DNA from: Cruorifilaria tuberocauda
Taxonomy: Eukaryota > Nematoda > Chromadorea > Rhabditida > Onchocercidae
DNA length: 43,598 nt
Reading direction: 5' to 3'
NCBI GenBank assembly: GCA_013365365.1
Contig: JABVXU010000452.1
Span: 1-43,598 of the forward strand
Below, in pieces: positions 1 through 11,230 of this stretch (position 1 is its first letter; every line of letters begins with the position of its first letter). The translations under genes were made by a program, and so were the position numbers. The notes under the pieces are model-generated. The model searched no databases. It had not been told where the DNA came from and saw only the letters and a list, made by a program, of their open reading frames with translations.

Positions 1-66
1 AATGGTGATAACAAAGAGTAATCGTTGTTAATAATAATGCAATCAAAGAATAATGATGAATAAGAG

Positions 67-171
67 TAATATTATCTCTGAACACTTTTAAATTTTAGTA
101 ATGAAATAGTAAATAAAAAAAAATATCAAACTTTACTTTTTTAAATTTAAGACTGTTCAGAGATAATATTA
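67..171. repeat. Terminal inverted repeat / hairpin (MITE-like)
   Basis: An 18 bp perfect inverted repeat: TAATATTATCTCTGAACA at 67-84 is the exact reverse complement of 154-171. Weaker pairing continues inward through AAATTT-type sequence. The element is about 105 bp and lies in the presumed downstream intron of the GPCR gene. It contains no coding sequence, so a small non-autonomous foldback element is the simplest reading. Confidence 0.6.
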
Positions 172-654
172 TCATTATTATCATAAAGAAATTTTATCAC
201 GTATCACTGATTAAAATTTTCCACTTCAACTTTTGTTTTTTTCTTTCCCTCATGTATTTGGAAAAAAAAATCTTCATCCATTCTTTCAGAATTACAGATT
301 GAAACCCGAAAATTAAAATTTCAGAATTCAATTCTAATTATTATTCTAGCTGGATACTTATCATTTTTTATTCTAACTATTTCTTCATTTCTCAATTCAA
401 CTATTATTATCATTTCTCTTCCTCTTTCATCCTTTCTTAAATATCATTTTCACTTATATTCAAAAATTCTATCATTCATTTCTCTGATCATTGCAAGTTT
501 TTTTTCAAATTTGATTTCAATTCAAGTTCTTTTCGAAAAAAAAATTAATTACACTATTTATATTAATTATATTATTAAATTAATTATATATTATTAATTA
601 AAATTAATTTGCAATAATTATTTTAAAGTTGAAAATTAAAATAATCAATATTAC

Positions 655-2456
655 CTGAGGTAAACTATCAATAAAAGCGCTAATCCATGCGATAATTAGC
701 ATAATTTTACTTCGTTTAACTCCATCAATTACGGAAAAAGGCTTGCAAACAGAAAGCCAACGATCGATGCACATGCAAACCAAAACTGCCGATGAAAGTG
801 AAACGCCAAAAATATCAAAAAATCGGGTTGTCTGAAAAGTTATTTCATTAAATTCTTCAAATTTAAGCATCAATTCATCAATTGGAAAATAATTTACTAA
901 TTAATAATTAATATTCATATCATCAATTACTTTATTGCATGATCAGTTGATAAGTATTATTTATCATTGATCAGTTGATAAGTATTATTTATCATTGATC
1001 AGTTGATATCAGTTGATAAGTATTATTTATCATTGATCAGGTGATAAGTATTGTTTATCATTGATCAGTTGATAAGTATTATTTATCATTGATCAGTTGA
1101 TAAGTATTATTTATCATTGATCAGTTGATAAGTATTATTTATCATCATGCCATTTTAAAATAATTCACTCACGCATTCACATTTTTCAATTAATATAATG
1201 GTTTTGTTTTTGCTTAATTACTTTTTGTTTATACTTTTAATTACTTATATTACAAAGTAATTTTGAAAATTAGTTATTACTTGTTAAAAAAAATGGAAGA
1301 AAGAAATATTTTCCCATTTCTTTCAAATCAATCATTTCATTTTTAACAATTTAGACTAAAATTCAAAATAAATCATCTTGCCCAAAAATTTCTCGGAACT
1401 CTTAACTCGTCTAAATAAATCCCTCAAAACTCTTAACTTGTCTGAATAAATTTCTCGAAACTCTTAACTTGTCTGAATAAATTTCTCGAAACTCTTAACT
1501 GATCTAAATTAATATCTCAAAATTCTTAACTCGTCTAAATAAATACCTCAAAACTCTTGACTTGTCTGAATAAATTTCTCGAAACTCTTAACTCGTCTAA
1601 ATAAGTAAATACTCCTTGATAACTTTTCATAAATTCCATTCGATATCAATCATTTTGATAAGTGGAGAAAATAAAATTTAATCATTTAAAAAAAATGATT
1701 TTTTTTCTTCTACAGAAAAAAAGAAAAGAGATTGCATGAAATGTCATCGTAAAATTCGATGAAAAATTTTCTTTTGTTTAATTTTCAAAAAAAAAAAAAT
1801 GTTAAATTCTTATCACTTACTTATCACAAACTAAGTGATTAATTTAAAGATCGGTGCTGATATGTAATCTATCATCATTCTTTTTCTTTATATAAATTAA
1901 TAGGCATTTCATACTTCAAATCATTACAAAAGATAAACTTTCGAATAAGAATATCAAACTTGGCATTAATTAAACTTATCTTGCATTTACCTGTTATCAC
2001 TTTCATCTGTTACCCGTTATCACTGATAATTTTCAATCAAATATCAATCAAATATTAAGTTTTATAAATGAATAGATATTTCATAGTTTTTCTTCTCTTC
2101 AAATCATCATAAATATTAGAGTAAAAATATCACATTTGGCATTTATCAAACTTACCTTGCAGTTACCTGTTATCACTTTTATCTGTTATCTTTTATCACT
2201 GATAATTTTCAATGAAATATCAATTAATTAAGCTTACTTTACATAATATATCACCACCATACCAATATTTGGTAGTGGAATGGATAATTTGCTTAGGTAA
2301 ATATTCGAATGTTACAATTAAATCAGCAATATTCATATGTAGGAGTAGAATGAATACTCGATGTGTGTGATTAGTTGATAAGTTGCGATAAATGATAAGG
2401 AACATTCCAACATTGCCAATGACAGCAAAACAAAACAATATCAAATGGCAAATTAT
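655..2456 (-). CDS. GnRH/AKH-receptor-like class A GPCR, partial (TM1-TM4)
   Basis: Two phase-0 exons are visible: 2456-2238 (73 codons) and 831-655 (59 codons). The first starts after acceptor TTTCAG and holds TM1 with the GN pair (FCFAVIGNVGMFLIIY), TM2 with NIADL, the extracellular stretch KQIIHSTTKYWYGGDILCK and the conserved TM3 cysteine. The second opens with TTRFFDIFGVSLSS, carries DRW in place of DRY, then TM4 with its tryptophan and a final SLPQ before donor GTAATA. The FFD.FG..LSS block and KxIIH..T..W match the nematode GnRH/AKH-receptor-like (gnrr) family, receptors for RPamide/AKH-type neuropeptides at the plasma membrane. TM5-TM7 lie beyond position 1 or in unseen exons, and the N-terminal exon was not found. 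The 1.4 kb intron is full of repeats. Another peptide GPCR subfamily is possible. Confidence 0.75.
937..1145. repeat. ~28 bp tandem array (GATCAGTTGATAAGTATTATTTATCATT type)
   Basis: About seven head-to-tail copies of a unit built on TGATCAGTTGATAAGT plus ATTATTTATCAT, with small indels. It sits in the intron between the two GPCR exons. Each copy carries TGATAA/TTATCA, the GATA-factor core, on both strands. Confidence 0.85.
1391..1605. repeat. ~30 bp tandem array (CTCGAAACTCTTAACTTGTC type)
   Basis: Seven diverged copies of a unit containing CTCGAAACTCTTAACTTGTC followed by TGAATAAATTT, in the GPCR intron. No coding potential was seen. Confidence 0.85.
1868..2236. repeat. Intronic duplication of ~180 bp next to the GPCR donor
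   Basis: Two related blocks share CTTATCTTGCATTTACCTGT / CTTACCTTGCAGTTACCTGT, then TATCAC and GATAATTTTCAAT stretches. The second copy ends a few bases inside the intron from the exon donor at 2237. On the minus strand it includes an extra donor-like TGCAAGGTAAGT. Confidence 0.7.
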
Positions 2457-2740
2457 CTGAAAGTTAATCAACTTTAAGAATAGTGATAAACTGTTCTAAG
2501 GTAATTGATCTAAAAGTTAGTCAAGCTTAAGAATAGTGATAAGTCGTTTTAAAGGAAATGACCTAAAAGTTAATCAACCTTAAAATAGTGATAAGCTGTT
2601 CTAAGGTAATTGATCTAAAAGTTAGTCAAGCTTAAGAATAGTGATAAGTCGTTTTAAAGGAAATGACCTAAAAGTTAATCAACTTTAAGAATAGTGATAA
2701 ACTGCTTTAAAGTAATTGATCTAAAATTCAATCAACTTTA
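2457..2740 (-). repeat. ~53 bp tandem array carrying the GPCR 3' splice site
   Basis: Read on the minus strand, the true acceptor TTGATTAACTTTCAG ends at 2457. Near-copies of the form TTGATTAACTTTTAG recur with their AG at about 2510, 2563, 2615, 2668 and 2721, a regular period of 52-53 bp. Each monomer also contains AATAGTGATAA and TTAGAACAG/TTTAAA variants. The array begins exactly at the exon boundary and extends upstream of it. Confidence 0.85.
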
Positions 2741-3500
2741 GGAGCTTAAGTTATGCTTTAGCAATGATTGAATTTTAGCAATGAAAATCATGGAAAAATT
2801 AGATTTGGAAGATTTATCAATCAATGAAATAGATGATAATTTGAATATAATGAAAATCAATAAGGTATACTCTACGAGAAAAATTATCCGATAAATTGCT
2901 AAAGGTTAATTAAAATTAAAATTAAAATTAAAAAAATAAAAATTAAAAGTTCACAGATTAAAAATTTATATAAAAAAATTTTTTTAATACTGCAAAAAAA
3001 AAAAAAAACAAACCAATGCTGAAGCATTTCCATCGATTTGAATTTTTGTTGTATAATTTGTGCAAATCATATCATATCAATTTACGTTTTCCACACGTTA
3101 TCGTACAATGATTTCACTTCAGACAGAAATTTGAAATAAATTAAAATCATTCTAAGATATTGTTAAATTAATAAAAATACGCATTGTTTACAGAAATAAA
3201 CAATTCTTTGTGACATTAATACGCAATTTTTGACGTTAATACGTGAAATCAATATCAAAGTTAAACAGTCGATGGTTTCCTCTTTTTGTATTAAAACTTA
3301 TTTTTGTTACGTAACAAAAATTGAAAATTATTGAATGTGGAAAGAGTTCACAAAGATTCAACTAATCAAATGACTCTAATTTACTTTTTCGATATTACTT
3401 CTAATATCTTAAATTGTATAAGTATGATTGTCTTTTCAACCTATTTCAGACTACTTCAAACCATTCGATTAGGTTCTGTATCATCGGATCATACAAATTT
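2741..3500. other. No supported gene
   Basis: AT-rich sequence. Short open stretches occur on both strands (for example 2781-2866 on plus, ending at a GTATAC), but none has a family signature. The missing N-terminal exon of the GPCR could lie here and was not recognised. Confidence 0.5.
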
Positions 3501-3504
3501 TACA

Positions 3505-3800
3505 TTTTGTCAATTTCATATTTCATATTCAATTTCACATATTATATTCAATTTCATATTTCGTATTCGATTTCACATTTCATATTGAATTTCAAATTTT
3601 ATATTCAATTCCATATTTCATATTCAAATTCATAATTCATATTCAATTTCACATATTATATTCAATTTCATATTTCACACTCAAATTCACATTTTGCATT
3701 CAATTTCACGCTTCGTATTTGATTTCGTATTTCATATTAAATTCCACATTTTATATTCAATTCCATATTTCATATTCAAATTCATATTTCATATTTGAAT
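3505..3800. repeat. Degenerate (TTCATATTCAATTTCATA)n array
   Basis: Roughly 20 copies of a 10-20 bp motif alternating TTTCATATT and CAATTTCA. Long open frames across it are a by-product of the repeat, so no gene is called. Confidence 0.8.
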
Positions 3801-4255
3801 GATATTGAAAATTTCAAATTTCTATATTTCATTCCTTTTAGCTATGAGATCAACGAATATAATCATTATCATGATTAACTAAAATAATTAAAATAAAAAA
3901 TTATAATTAAAATAGGAAATAAAAAAAACTAATTAAATGAAAAATGGTTAATTAAAAGGAACATCGAATAGCAAAAGCATTAAAATATATCAATGAAACA
4001 TTTCACACTTTCAAATTTAAATAAAAAAAAAAACAAAAAACGATTCCGTAAAAACAGATGAGCGAATTTTGGAAAACAAGATTATAAAGAATGGGGAAAA
4101 AAAGTTCGTAAACAAATATATAGCATAAAATTATTGCATATTCCCAGTTGTGCTAATAAAAGAAACCAAAAAGCGAAAAAAAAAAAAATAAACCGAGAAA
4201 GGAAATTGCACCCTCAAAATAAAAACAAATGTGATAGCATATCACATTATCAGCT

Positions 4256-4620
4256 CTTATCACAATTTATCACTTCAATCAATATTGTATGTTTTCAATG
4301 AATGAAATTAGAAGTAAATTATATAAAAACTTATCATAGATTATCATTTCAATCAATATTTTTAAGTAATCAATGAAATTAGAAGTAAATTATATAAAAC
4401 TTATCATAGATTATCATTTCAATCAATACTTCTAAGTAATCAATGAAATTAGAAGTAAATTATATAAGAACTTATCATAGATTATCATTTCAATCAATAT
4501 TTTTAAGTAATCAATGAAATTAGAAGTAAATTATATAAAACTTAGATTATCATTTCAATCAATACTTTTAAGTAATCAATGAAATTAGAAGTATATACAA
4601 ACTTATCATTTAATTATTAA
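4256..4620. repeat. ~66 bp tandem array, five copies
   Basis: Five copies of a unit with CTTATCATAGATTATCATTT, CAATCAATA, TTTTAAGTAATCAATGAAAT and TAGAAGTAAATTATATA. Copies are about 90% alike, so the expansion looks recent. Intergenic. Confidence 0.85.
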
Positions 4621-5333
4621 AATCAATATTTTTAATTAATTAATAAAATTCGAATGAAATTATGCCAAAAAAATATCCGATCCATTTTCTAACAAAAATT
4701 CAAATCATTGTTGAATGAAAATTTTAAAATCATCAATGAAATTAAAAGCGAATTACGTGCAAAAGTTTCGATCGATTTCCCTATTGAAATTCAAACCATT
4801 AAATCGCTAAATTGCCTTATTTAAAAATAGAAAGTTTAGAAAATAAAAGTTTTTTTCTTTTTTTTTTTTTTTGTAAAATTCTCTTCCAATTTTTACTAAT
4901 CATTTAAATAAAAAATTTTGATTCAAAATAATAAACTAATCGATCAATCAATTAAACTGATTAATAATTGATAAAAGATAAAAATATAATCAATAATTGA
5001 ATTGATTGATAATTGATAAAAAATGAACTGGTTGATAACTGATAAAGGAAAAAAAATAATCAATAATCAATTGAACTTATTGATAATTGATAAAGTAAAA
5101 AAAAAATGTAATTAGCAATCATACTAAATATACTCTAGTAATTTTCCTGATATCAAATTAACCTTTTAATTTCGATAACTCTCAAAAATTTTTCTCTTTT
5201 ATACTTCTCTATTGCAGGCGGAAAAAAAGTACGATAAAGCTTAGCAAGGAAAAATTTAAAGAATTTTTAACAACCTATAAGCTAAAAAATTCATCACTTA
5301 TATTAAATGGCCAGAAATGCCTAAGACAGTGAT

Positions 5334-5369
<36 letters not shown>

Positions 5370-7130
5370 GGAAAGTGAAAGAAAGGATGAAAAACGAGGT
5401 AATAAATCTTAAAAAATTGCATTTGCTTTTTTTTTTTTTTGCACATTTTTATAGGTTGATGTATATTTCAATAAGCTTGAAAAATTTTCTCAATGATATC
5501 AGATGAAATTTAAACGAATGATTTATTAATGCTTTAATAATTAGCAAATTAATTATTGATTAGAAAAGAGTTAGCTAATTTTGAAGTGTGAATTTTTTCC
5601 CGAACAAATTTCACATCGGGAAAAATTCATTTTTTATTCAAATGCTTTTTGATGTTTAAACAATTCACGTAGCTCAGAAATAAGATCCAAATTGATTGTT
5701 CCCGTATTCTGATTTCTCTATCCGGAATTTGATTATTTTTTTTCCGGAATTATCATATCACACAATGTTTCTTGTTTTAACACAAATTTCATCGTATGCT
5801 ATAGATGATAGATAAATAAAAACAGAGAAACAAAACTCTGGGATGAAATTGTTCGAATTTGTGAAGAAATGCTGGAAAAATTACTATTAAGGATTATATA
5901 ACAGAAGAAATAAAGTATAAAGTAAAGGAAAGTCTTAAAGTAGGGTAAAGTAAGATTGAGTGAGGTAAAGTAAAATAAAAGTAAAGTTAATAACTAAAAG
6001 TTAATAATTTGAAACGTTAAGAAAAAAGTCAAATTTACAATTAAAGAATATATGAAAGAATAAACAAAGTATATAAAAGTAAAGTATGAAGTAAAATAAA
6101 GTATAAAGTAAAGTAAAGTAAAAGTAAGAGCGATAAATGAACTGACAATTAGTAATTTGAAATCTTAATACAAACTGGAATTCCATATATTATAATTAAA
6201 TGAACTGAAGCATTTATTAAAAAAAATGATTGATCGATCGGTTATGAAACGATTTATCAAATTTAATATGAAAATTTTTTGTTGGAATGAATTAACCTAT
6301 AATTTAATGAAAAAAAGAAAAGAAAGTAATTCGCTATGATTAATTAGCTAGCTTTTTATTTGAGAAAAGATCAAGCTTATTTTTTTTCAAATTTCATAAA
6401 TTCCTTTTTTTCATTTTTTGCCAACGATTTTTTTACTTATATTCGATGATCGTTAAGTATTTTAAAAAAAATTAATAAATTTACAATTTTAAAATTTGAA
6501 AAATTTCCATTCATTGCTTCGTACTGTCCAAATAAATAATATATAAACTTTCATACTTATTAAACAATTAATTTATTAGATTTAATTTAATTTTTTTAAT
6601 TATTTAATTTATTAATTTTATTATTAATTATTAATAACGCTTATTATTGATAACTTTTTAAATTTATTGCTTTTTATTATTTATTATTCATTATTAAATT
6701 TATTATTAATAACGTTTAATTTATTAAGTAATTAATTAACATTTAATTTATTAAATAATTAATTATTATCTGATGCAATAAACGATCAGTCAATATTTAT
6801 TTTATTGAGTAATTAATTGTCATTTAATCTATTAAATAATTAATCGTCATTTAATTTATTAGGTAAGTAATTATCATTTAGCCTATTAGGTGATTAATTA
6901 TCATTTAATCTGGCTGAAAATTTAACAGTTCAAAATTTTTAAAGCTAAAAAATTTGAAAAAAATGAAAAAAATAATTAATTTTTTTCCTTATATTTCAAA
7001 TTCCATATCGGAAAGAATGATTCTTCTTGATTTTAAGATTTCACTTCGAAAAATTAAATTGGCCTAAAAGTTTTTTCATGCCTCAATGAACAATCAACTA
7101 ATATGTCGATTCTTTTTTCATCCTACTTTT
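4621..7130. other. Gene-free AT-rich stretch with microsatellites
   Basis: Contains TTGATAA-rich repeats at about 4925-5100, a (GA)n run at 5329-5370, AAAGTAAAGT repeats at about 5915-6130 and TTAATTTATTAAATAATTAA repeats at about 6540-6910. No exon with family resemblance was found on either strand. Confidence 0.6.
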
Positions 7131-7139
7131 CTCTCTATC

Positions 7140-7660
7140 TATCAATTCATCATCACAATCTTAGCCATCATAAATCGAAAGTTGAAAATACTTTACTTTT
7201 AAAAAATTCAAAAATGTTTCAAAAATTTTTTCCAAGTATAATTTTCATAATAGTAATAAATCTTCTGCAGTTTATTTTAATGTAATTTATTAATTCTCAA
7301 CTTACTAATCGTTTAGCAAAGCTATCACATTGTATTCAGGACAATTGCGCCTCTACAATTATTTTGATATTCGGGACAACTGCGCCTCTACAATTGTTTT
7401 CATATAAAATTACACTTAGAAAAAGTTTTGAAACAATTGGAAAAATTTTTCGAATGAACTTATTCATTAATTCATCACTATTTTATCCATCATAAATCAA
7501 AAATTGAAAAATATTTCAGATGAGAAATTGAAAAATGTTTTTACAAAAAGTTTTTTCTAAGTACAATTTTACAATTAATAACTGTTTAGTGGAGCTTATC
7601 ACTTTTTTCTACTCTGGACAATTGCGCCGCAGCAATTGTTCGTTGTAGCACTTTGGAGTT
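7140..7660. repeat. ~300 bp diverged tandem duplication
   Basis: Two blocks share, in order, ATTCATCA...CCATCATAAATC, an AAGTA(T/C)AATTTT stretch, a GTTTAG...TATCAC stretch and GGACAATTGCGCC followed by CAATTGTT-type sequence. The GGACAA(T/C)TGCGCC motif occurs at about 7339, 7374 and 7616, unusually GC-rich for this region. Confidence 0.6.
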
Positions 7661-7734
7661 GGAAAAAATTTTTCGAATTGAAAAGCAAAAATTGTCGAAC
7701 CTTTTGTTTCCTACTGATTACTGCACCTATGTTT

Positions 7735-8160
7735 CCGGATTTTCTTTTCGGAATTTTTTTTTACTTTGAAATTCTGTGATTATATATTTACGGATTACTA
7801 CGATTTTAGTTTTCATTGGTATATGAAAAAAAAATTCCTGAGTGAATTTGATAAAATAAAAAATTGTCGAATTTTTCGTTTCCCATTCATTACTATCCGG
7901 TTTTTTTTCGGAATTTTTTTTACTTTGAAATTTTCTGATTATATATTTACGGATTATTACAATCTTAGTTTCAATTGGTATATGAAAAAAAAAATTCCTG
8001 AGTGAACTTGATAAAATAAAAAATTGTCGAATCTTCCGTTTCCCATTCATTATTATCCGGTTTTTTCCTTATAGTTCCGGATTTTCTTTTCGGAATTTTT
8101 TTACCCTGAAATTTAGAGATGATATATTTATAGATTACTACAATCTTAGTTTGCAAAGGA
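7735..8160. repeat. ~170 bp tandem repeat, about 2.5 copies
   Basis: Monomers begin near TTCGGAATTTTTTT, run through TATATTTACGGATTA, ATTGGTATATGAAAAAAA, TTCCTGAGTGAA and AAAATTGTCGAAT, and end near CCCATTCATTA. Overlapping open frames on both strands follow the repeat period, so they are read as repeat artefacts. Confidence 0.85.
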
Positions 8161-8589
8161 TTTAAGGAGCATTTCCAAAATAGATTCTGTTGCTATGAAT
8201 TTATCTTTTCCTATTTCATAGATCAAAGTTTTTTAATCAAAAAAAAAAATTCTTTGAGTAAAAATCAAAATAATATTTCATTTAAAATCAAATATCAATC
8301 AAATAAATCATACAGTTAGTAAAAAAAAAACGATTTTAAATTAATTAAATGAGAATCGTTAAAATTCCACTTTCAAAGAAACTTATTAGCAATTATCAAG
8401 TTATCACTTTTATCAGTTAAAGTTATTAGTTATCAAACTGATAACTTGCAATCTTCATCGTAACAAAATGAAAGTATGAGTAAAGAAATTCATTTGAAAA
8501 GTGTTTCATATAAAATTGTAATCAAAAGTTATTGTCATAAGCAATCTTACATTTTACATTGCACCTAATCAATATTTAAATATCCGTTT

Positions 8590-9300
8590 AAAACTTAGTC
8601 GTTACGTGTTTTGACGTAATGATAGGTTATATCAAAAAATGATAGCTAGTCAGCTGGGATAGCAATAGTGATAATCTGGAATGCATGATAATTTAGTTAC
8701 AACAATTCGATAATCACTAACTCAATATATCATTTCTTGCTAGCCTAGCCATATTATATATTGCTACGTGTTTTGACATACGTCACGTTTTATATAGTCT
8801 GGCCATATTAGCTATTTTCGATTTTATCGTGTTGAAATATTTCAAATCATTAAATATGTTTGGCTCAGATCGAACTTAATATAATGATAACTTGGAGTGA
8901 ACTCAATATGAAACTTATATTACTATAAAACTTAATATAAAATTAATCTGAAACTTAATATGAAATATTAATAAGAATAATACGAGCCTAGTAGAAATGT
9001 AATAAATATATAAGAGGCCATATACTTTATCAGAGTATCAGTTACAATATATCAATGAGTCCTTACTTTTAAATATATAGTGGTAACTATTTTGAATTAA
9101 CAATGAATAATTAATTTCAAATTACTCACAATTAATTACTTCTGTGAAGAAGGAAAGAAAAGATAGTTGTTGAGAGATACTTTGAAATTTTGACGGTAAC
9201 TCTGACGTACATCACGTAATATCAAAAAAAATTTCGGTTTGAGATTGAACATTCGCTTTACACATCTCCTTGTTTGCTTAAAGACAGGTGTGATATAAAT
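8590..9300. promoter_or_regulatory. Cluster of CRE-like and T-box-like motifs (possible regulatory region)
   Basis: ACGTGTTTTGACGTAA near 8615 and ACGTGTTTTGACATACGTCA near 8765 share a 10 bp core plus CRE-like TGACGTA/TACGTCA. A further TGACGTAC lies near 9203. AGGTGTGA, a T-box half-site, is at 9286-9293. The motifs are visible; any regulatory role, and which gene it would serve, is inference. Confidence 0.25.
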
Positions 9301-9854
9301 TGCAACTAATGCATGACTATTAATTAATTAAAAGAATTAATTAAGAAAGATGTATTAAATAGTTAATTAATTAATTTATCATTAATTAATTATCAATTAT
9401 TATTTTTATTTTTATAATTTTTATAATTTATTTTATTAATTAAATTTTTCTTTATTAATTTTTTTCATTTATTAATTTGTAAAAAATTTATTAATTAATA
9501 AAAAAATTAAATTATTTTTATAATTTTTTATAATTTATAATATAATTTTTATTAATTAATTAATTAATTAAGATATTTTAATATTAAATACAAAGAATAA
9601 AATTTGCATGCTTTCTAATTACAAAATGTCAAATGGAATAAATTTGTAATTTTACATCAGCCAAAATTCAATTTTTTTTTCATTTTTGCTATCATTGCAA
9701 AAGTATGAAATATAAAATTGAAAATGAATAATGATAAATGATGATAAGTGATGATTAGATCAGTGGATTGGATTAAATCAATTAATTTCTTGTTTCTCCT
9801 GTTTGAAATTATTTTTTGTGAGGAAAGCATGAATGAGGATCAAAGGTTGCTATA

Positions 9855-10160
9855 TTAAATTTTTTGATATTTTCTTAAATAATCTTTTTAAAAATTAAAT
9901 TGAGAATTTGAATTCATTTATGAGTTATATATCTGGAATCGTGATTATTTGTTTCATCATTAAAATTACTTAGAGAAAATTGTTTATATCATATATAAAT
10001 ATATTAAATATTCTTTTTAAAAGTTAAACTGAAGAATTTAAATTTATTTATGATTTATGTATCTCGAATCGTGATTATTTATCTCGAATCGCGATTATTC
10101 CTGTCATCATTAAAATTATTTTAAAAAATAAATTAGAGACAGTTGTTCATGTTATAGATA
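9855..10160. repeat. ~130 bp tandem duplication
   Basis: Two copies share TAATATTCTTTTTAAAA/TAATCTTTTTAAAAA, TTTATGA(G/T)TTAT, TATCT(G/C)GAATCGTGATTATTT and a CATCATTAAAATTA block. The second copy has an inner duplication of ATCTCGAATCG(T/C)GATTATT. Confidence 0.7.
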
Positions 10161-10239
10161 AATATAAATCATAATTTATGATTGATCATTATCATCGAAC
10201 GATGTAAAATAATGATTTACTGATAGCAATATTGAGAGG

Positions 10240-10300
10240 AAAATAGAAAGAGAGAGAGAGACAAAATTAGAGAGAGAAAGAGAGAGAGAGAGAGGAAGAG
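10240..10300. repeat. (GA)n microsatellite
   Basis: Interrupted GAGAGA runs, followed directly by AGAGAAGAAAAG. Similar GA/CT runs occur at 5329-5370 and 24704-24740. Confidence 0.9.
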
Positions 10301-10519
10301 AGAAGAAAAGAATGAAAAAGTTTTATTTAATTTATTCTCTCATCATGTGGAATGAAATGACGGGATGAATTGGGAGAATATTTTTTTTGAAAATTAAAAA
10401 GAAATTAGCAAAAAATTTTTCAATAAGGGACTTCAATATTAGCACTGAGATAATTTTGATTTAGCAAAAATTTTACAATTTAAAAAAAAAATCGATGACA
10501 TTTGATTTTTTTTTTTTAA

Positions 10520-11230
10520 GATAGCTTATTTGAAATAATTAAGTTAATAAGCTAATTGCAAATTTGATACAACAGAGAATAATACATGATACAATAGATA
10601 ATACAATAATACAACAGTGAATACAATACGATACAATAAAGCAATAATAATACAATATAAATACAATAATACAATAAAGAATAATATCAAACGACCATCA
10701 AACAAATAAGAATATTTAATATTTTTGTAAAATAGTTTATTTGAAACAATTAAGTTAATAAGCTAATTGCAAACATAATACAATATAATACAAAAGAGAA
10801 TAATACATAATACAATAGATAATACAATAATACAAAAGAGAATAAAATACGATACAATAAAACAATAATAATACAATATAAATACAATAATACAATAAAG
10901 GATAATAGAGGATAATACATATAATAATAAAATAGAGAATACAATAATACAATAGAGAATACAGTATAATACAATAGCACAATAATAATAATACAGCAAT
11001 ACAATAGAGGATAATTTAAAATAACCACCAAGCAAATAAGAATATTTGATATTTTTTTAAGATAGTTTATTAGAAATAATTAAGCTGATAAGCTAATTGT
11101 ATAGTTTATTTGAAATATAAGTTAATAAGCTAACTGTATAGTTTATTTGAATATAAGTTAATGAGTTAATTGCAAATATAATACAATAGAGATTAATTCA
11201 AAATAAACGGCAAACAAACAATAAGGATAA
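10520..11230. repeat. Tandem duplication of ~220-300 bp units rich in ATACAATA
   Basis: Two long copies and a shortened third. Each starts with ATAG(C/T)TTATTTGAAA(T/C)AATTAAG and AATAAGCTAATTG, then a field of ATACAATA/GAGAATAATACA words. Minus-strand open frames rich in Tyr, Leu and Ile here reflect the repeat and are not called as genes. Confidence 0.8.

Noticed and set aside
201..310. Minus-strand open stretch that might be the next GPCR exon
   Set aside because: Translation is charged and soluble (MDEDFFFQIHEGKKK), not a TM5 segment, and no good acceptor sits before it.
3331..3635. Overlapping plus-strand ORFs of 73-85 aa rich in Phe, His, Ile and Tyr
   Set aside because: They run through the TTCATATTCAATTTC repeat in two frames at once; composition follows the repeat, not a protein family.
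7727..8156. ORFs on both strands up to 107 aa
   Set aside because: They repeat with the ~170 bp satellite unit and contain internally duplicated peptides.
10750..11035. Three overlapping minus-strand ORFs rich in Tyr, Leu and Ile
   Set aside because: All three frames are open because the ATACAATA repeat lacks stops; no splice context or family match.
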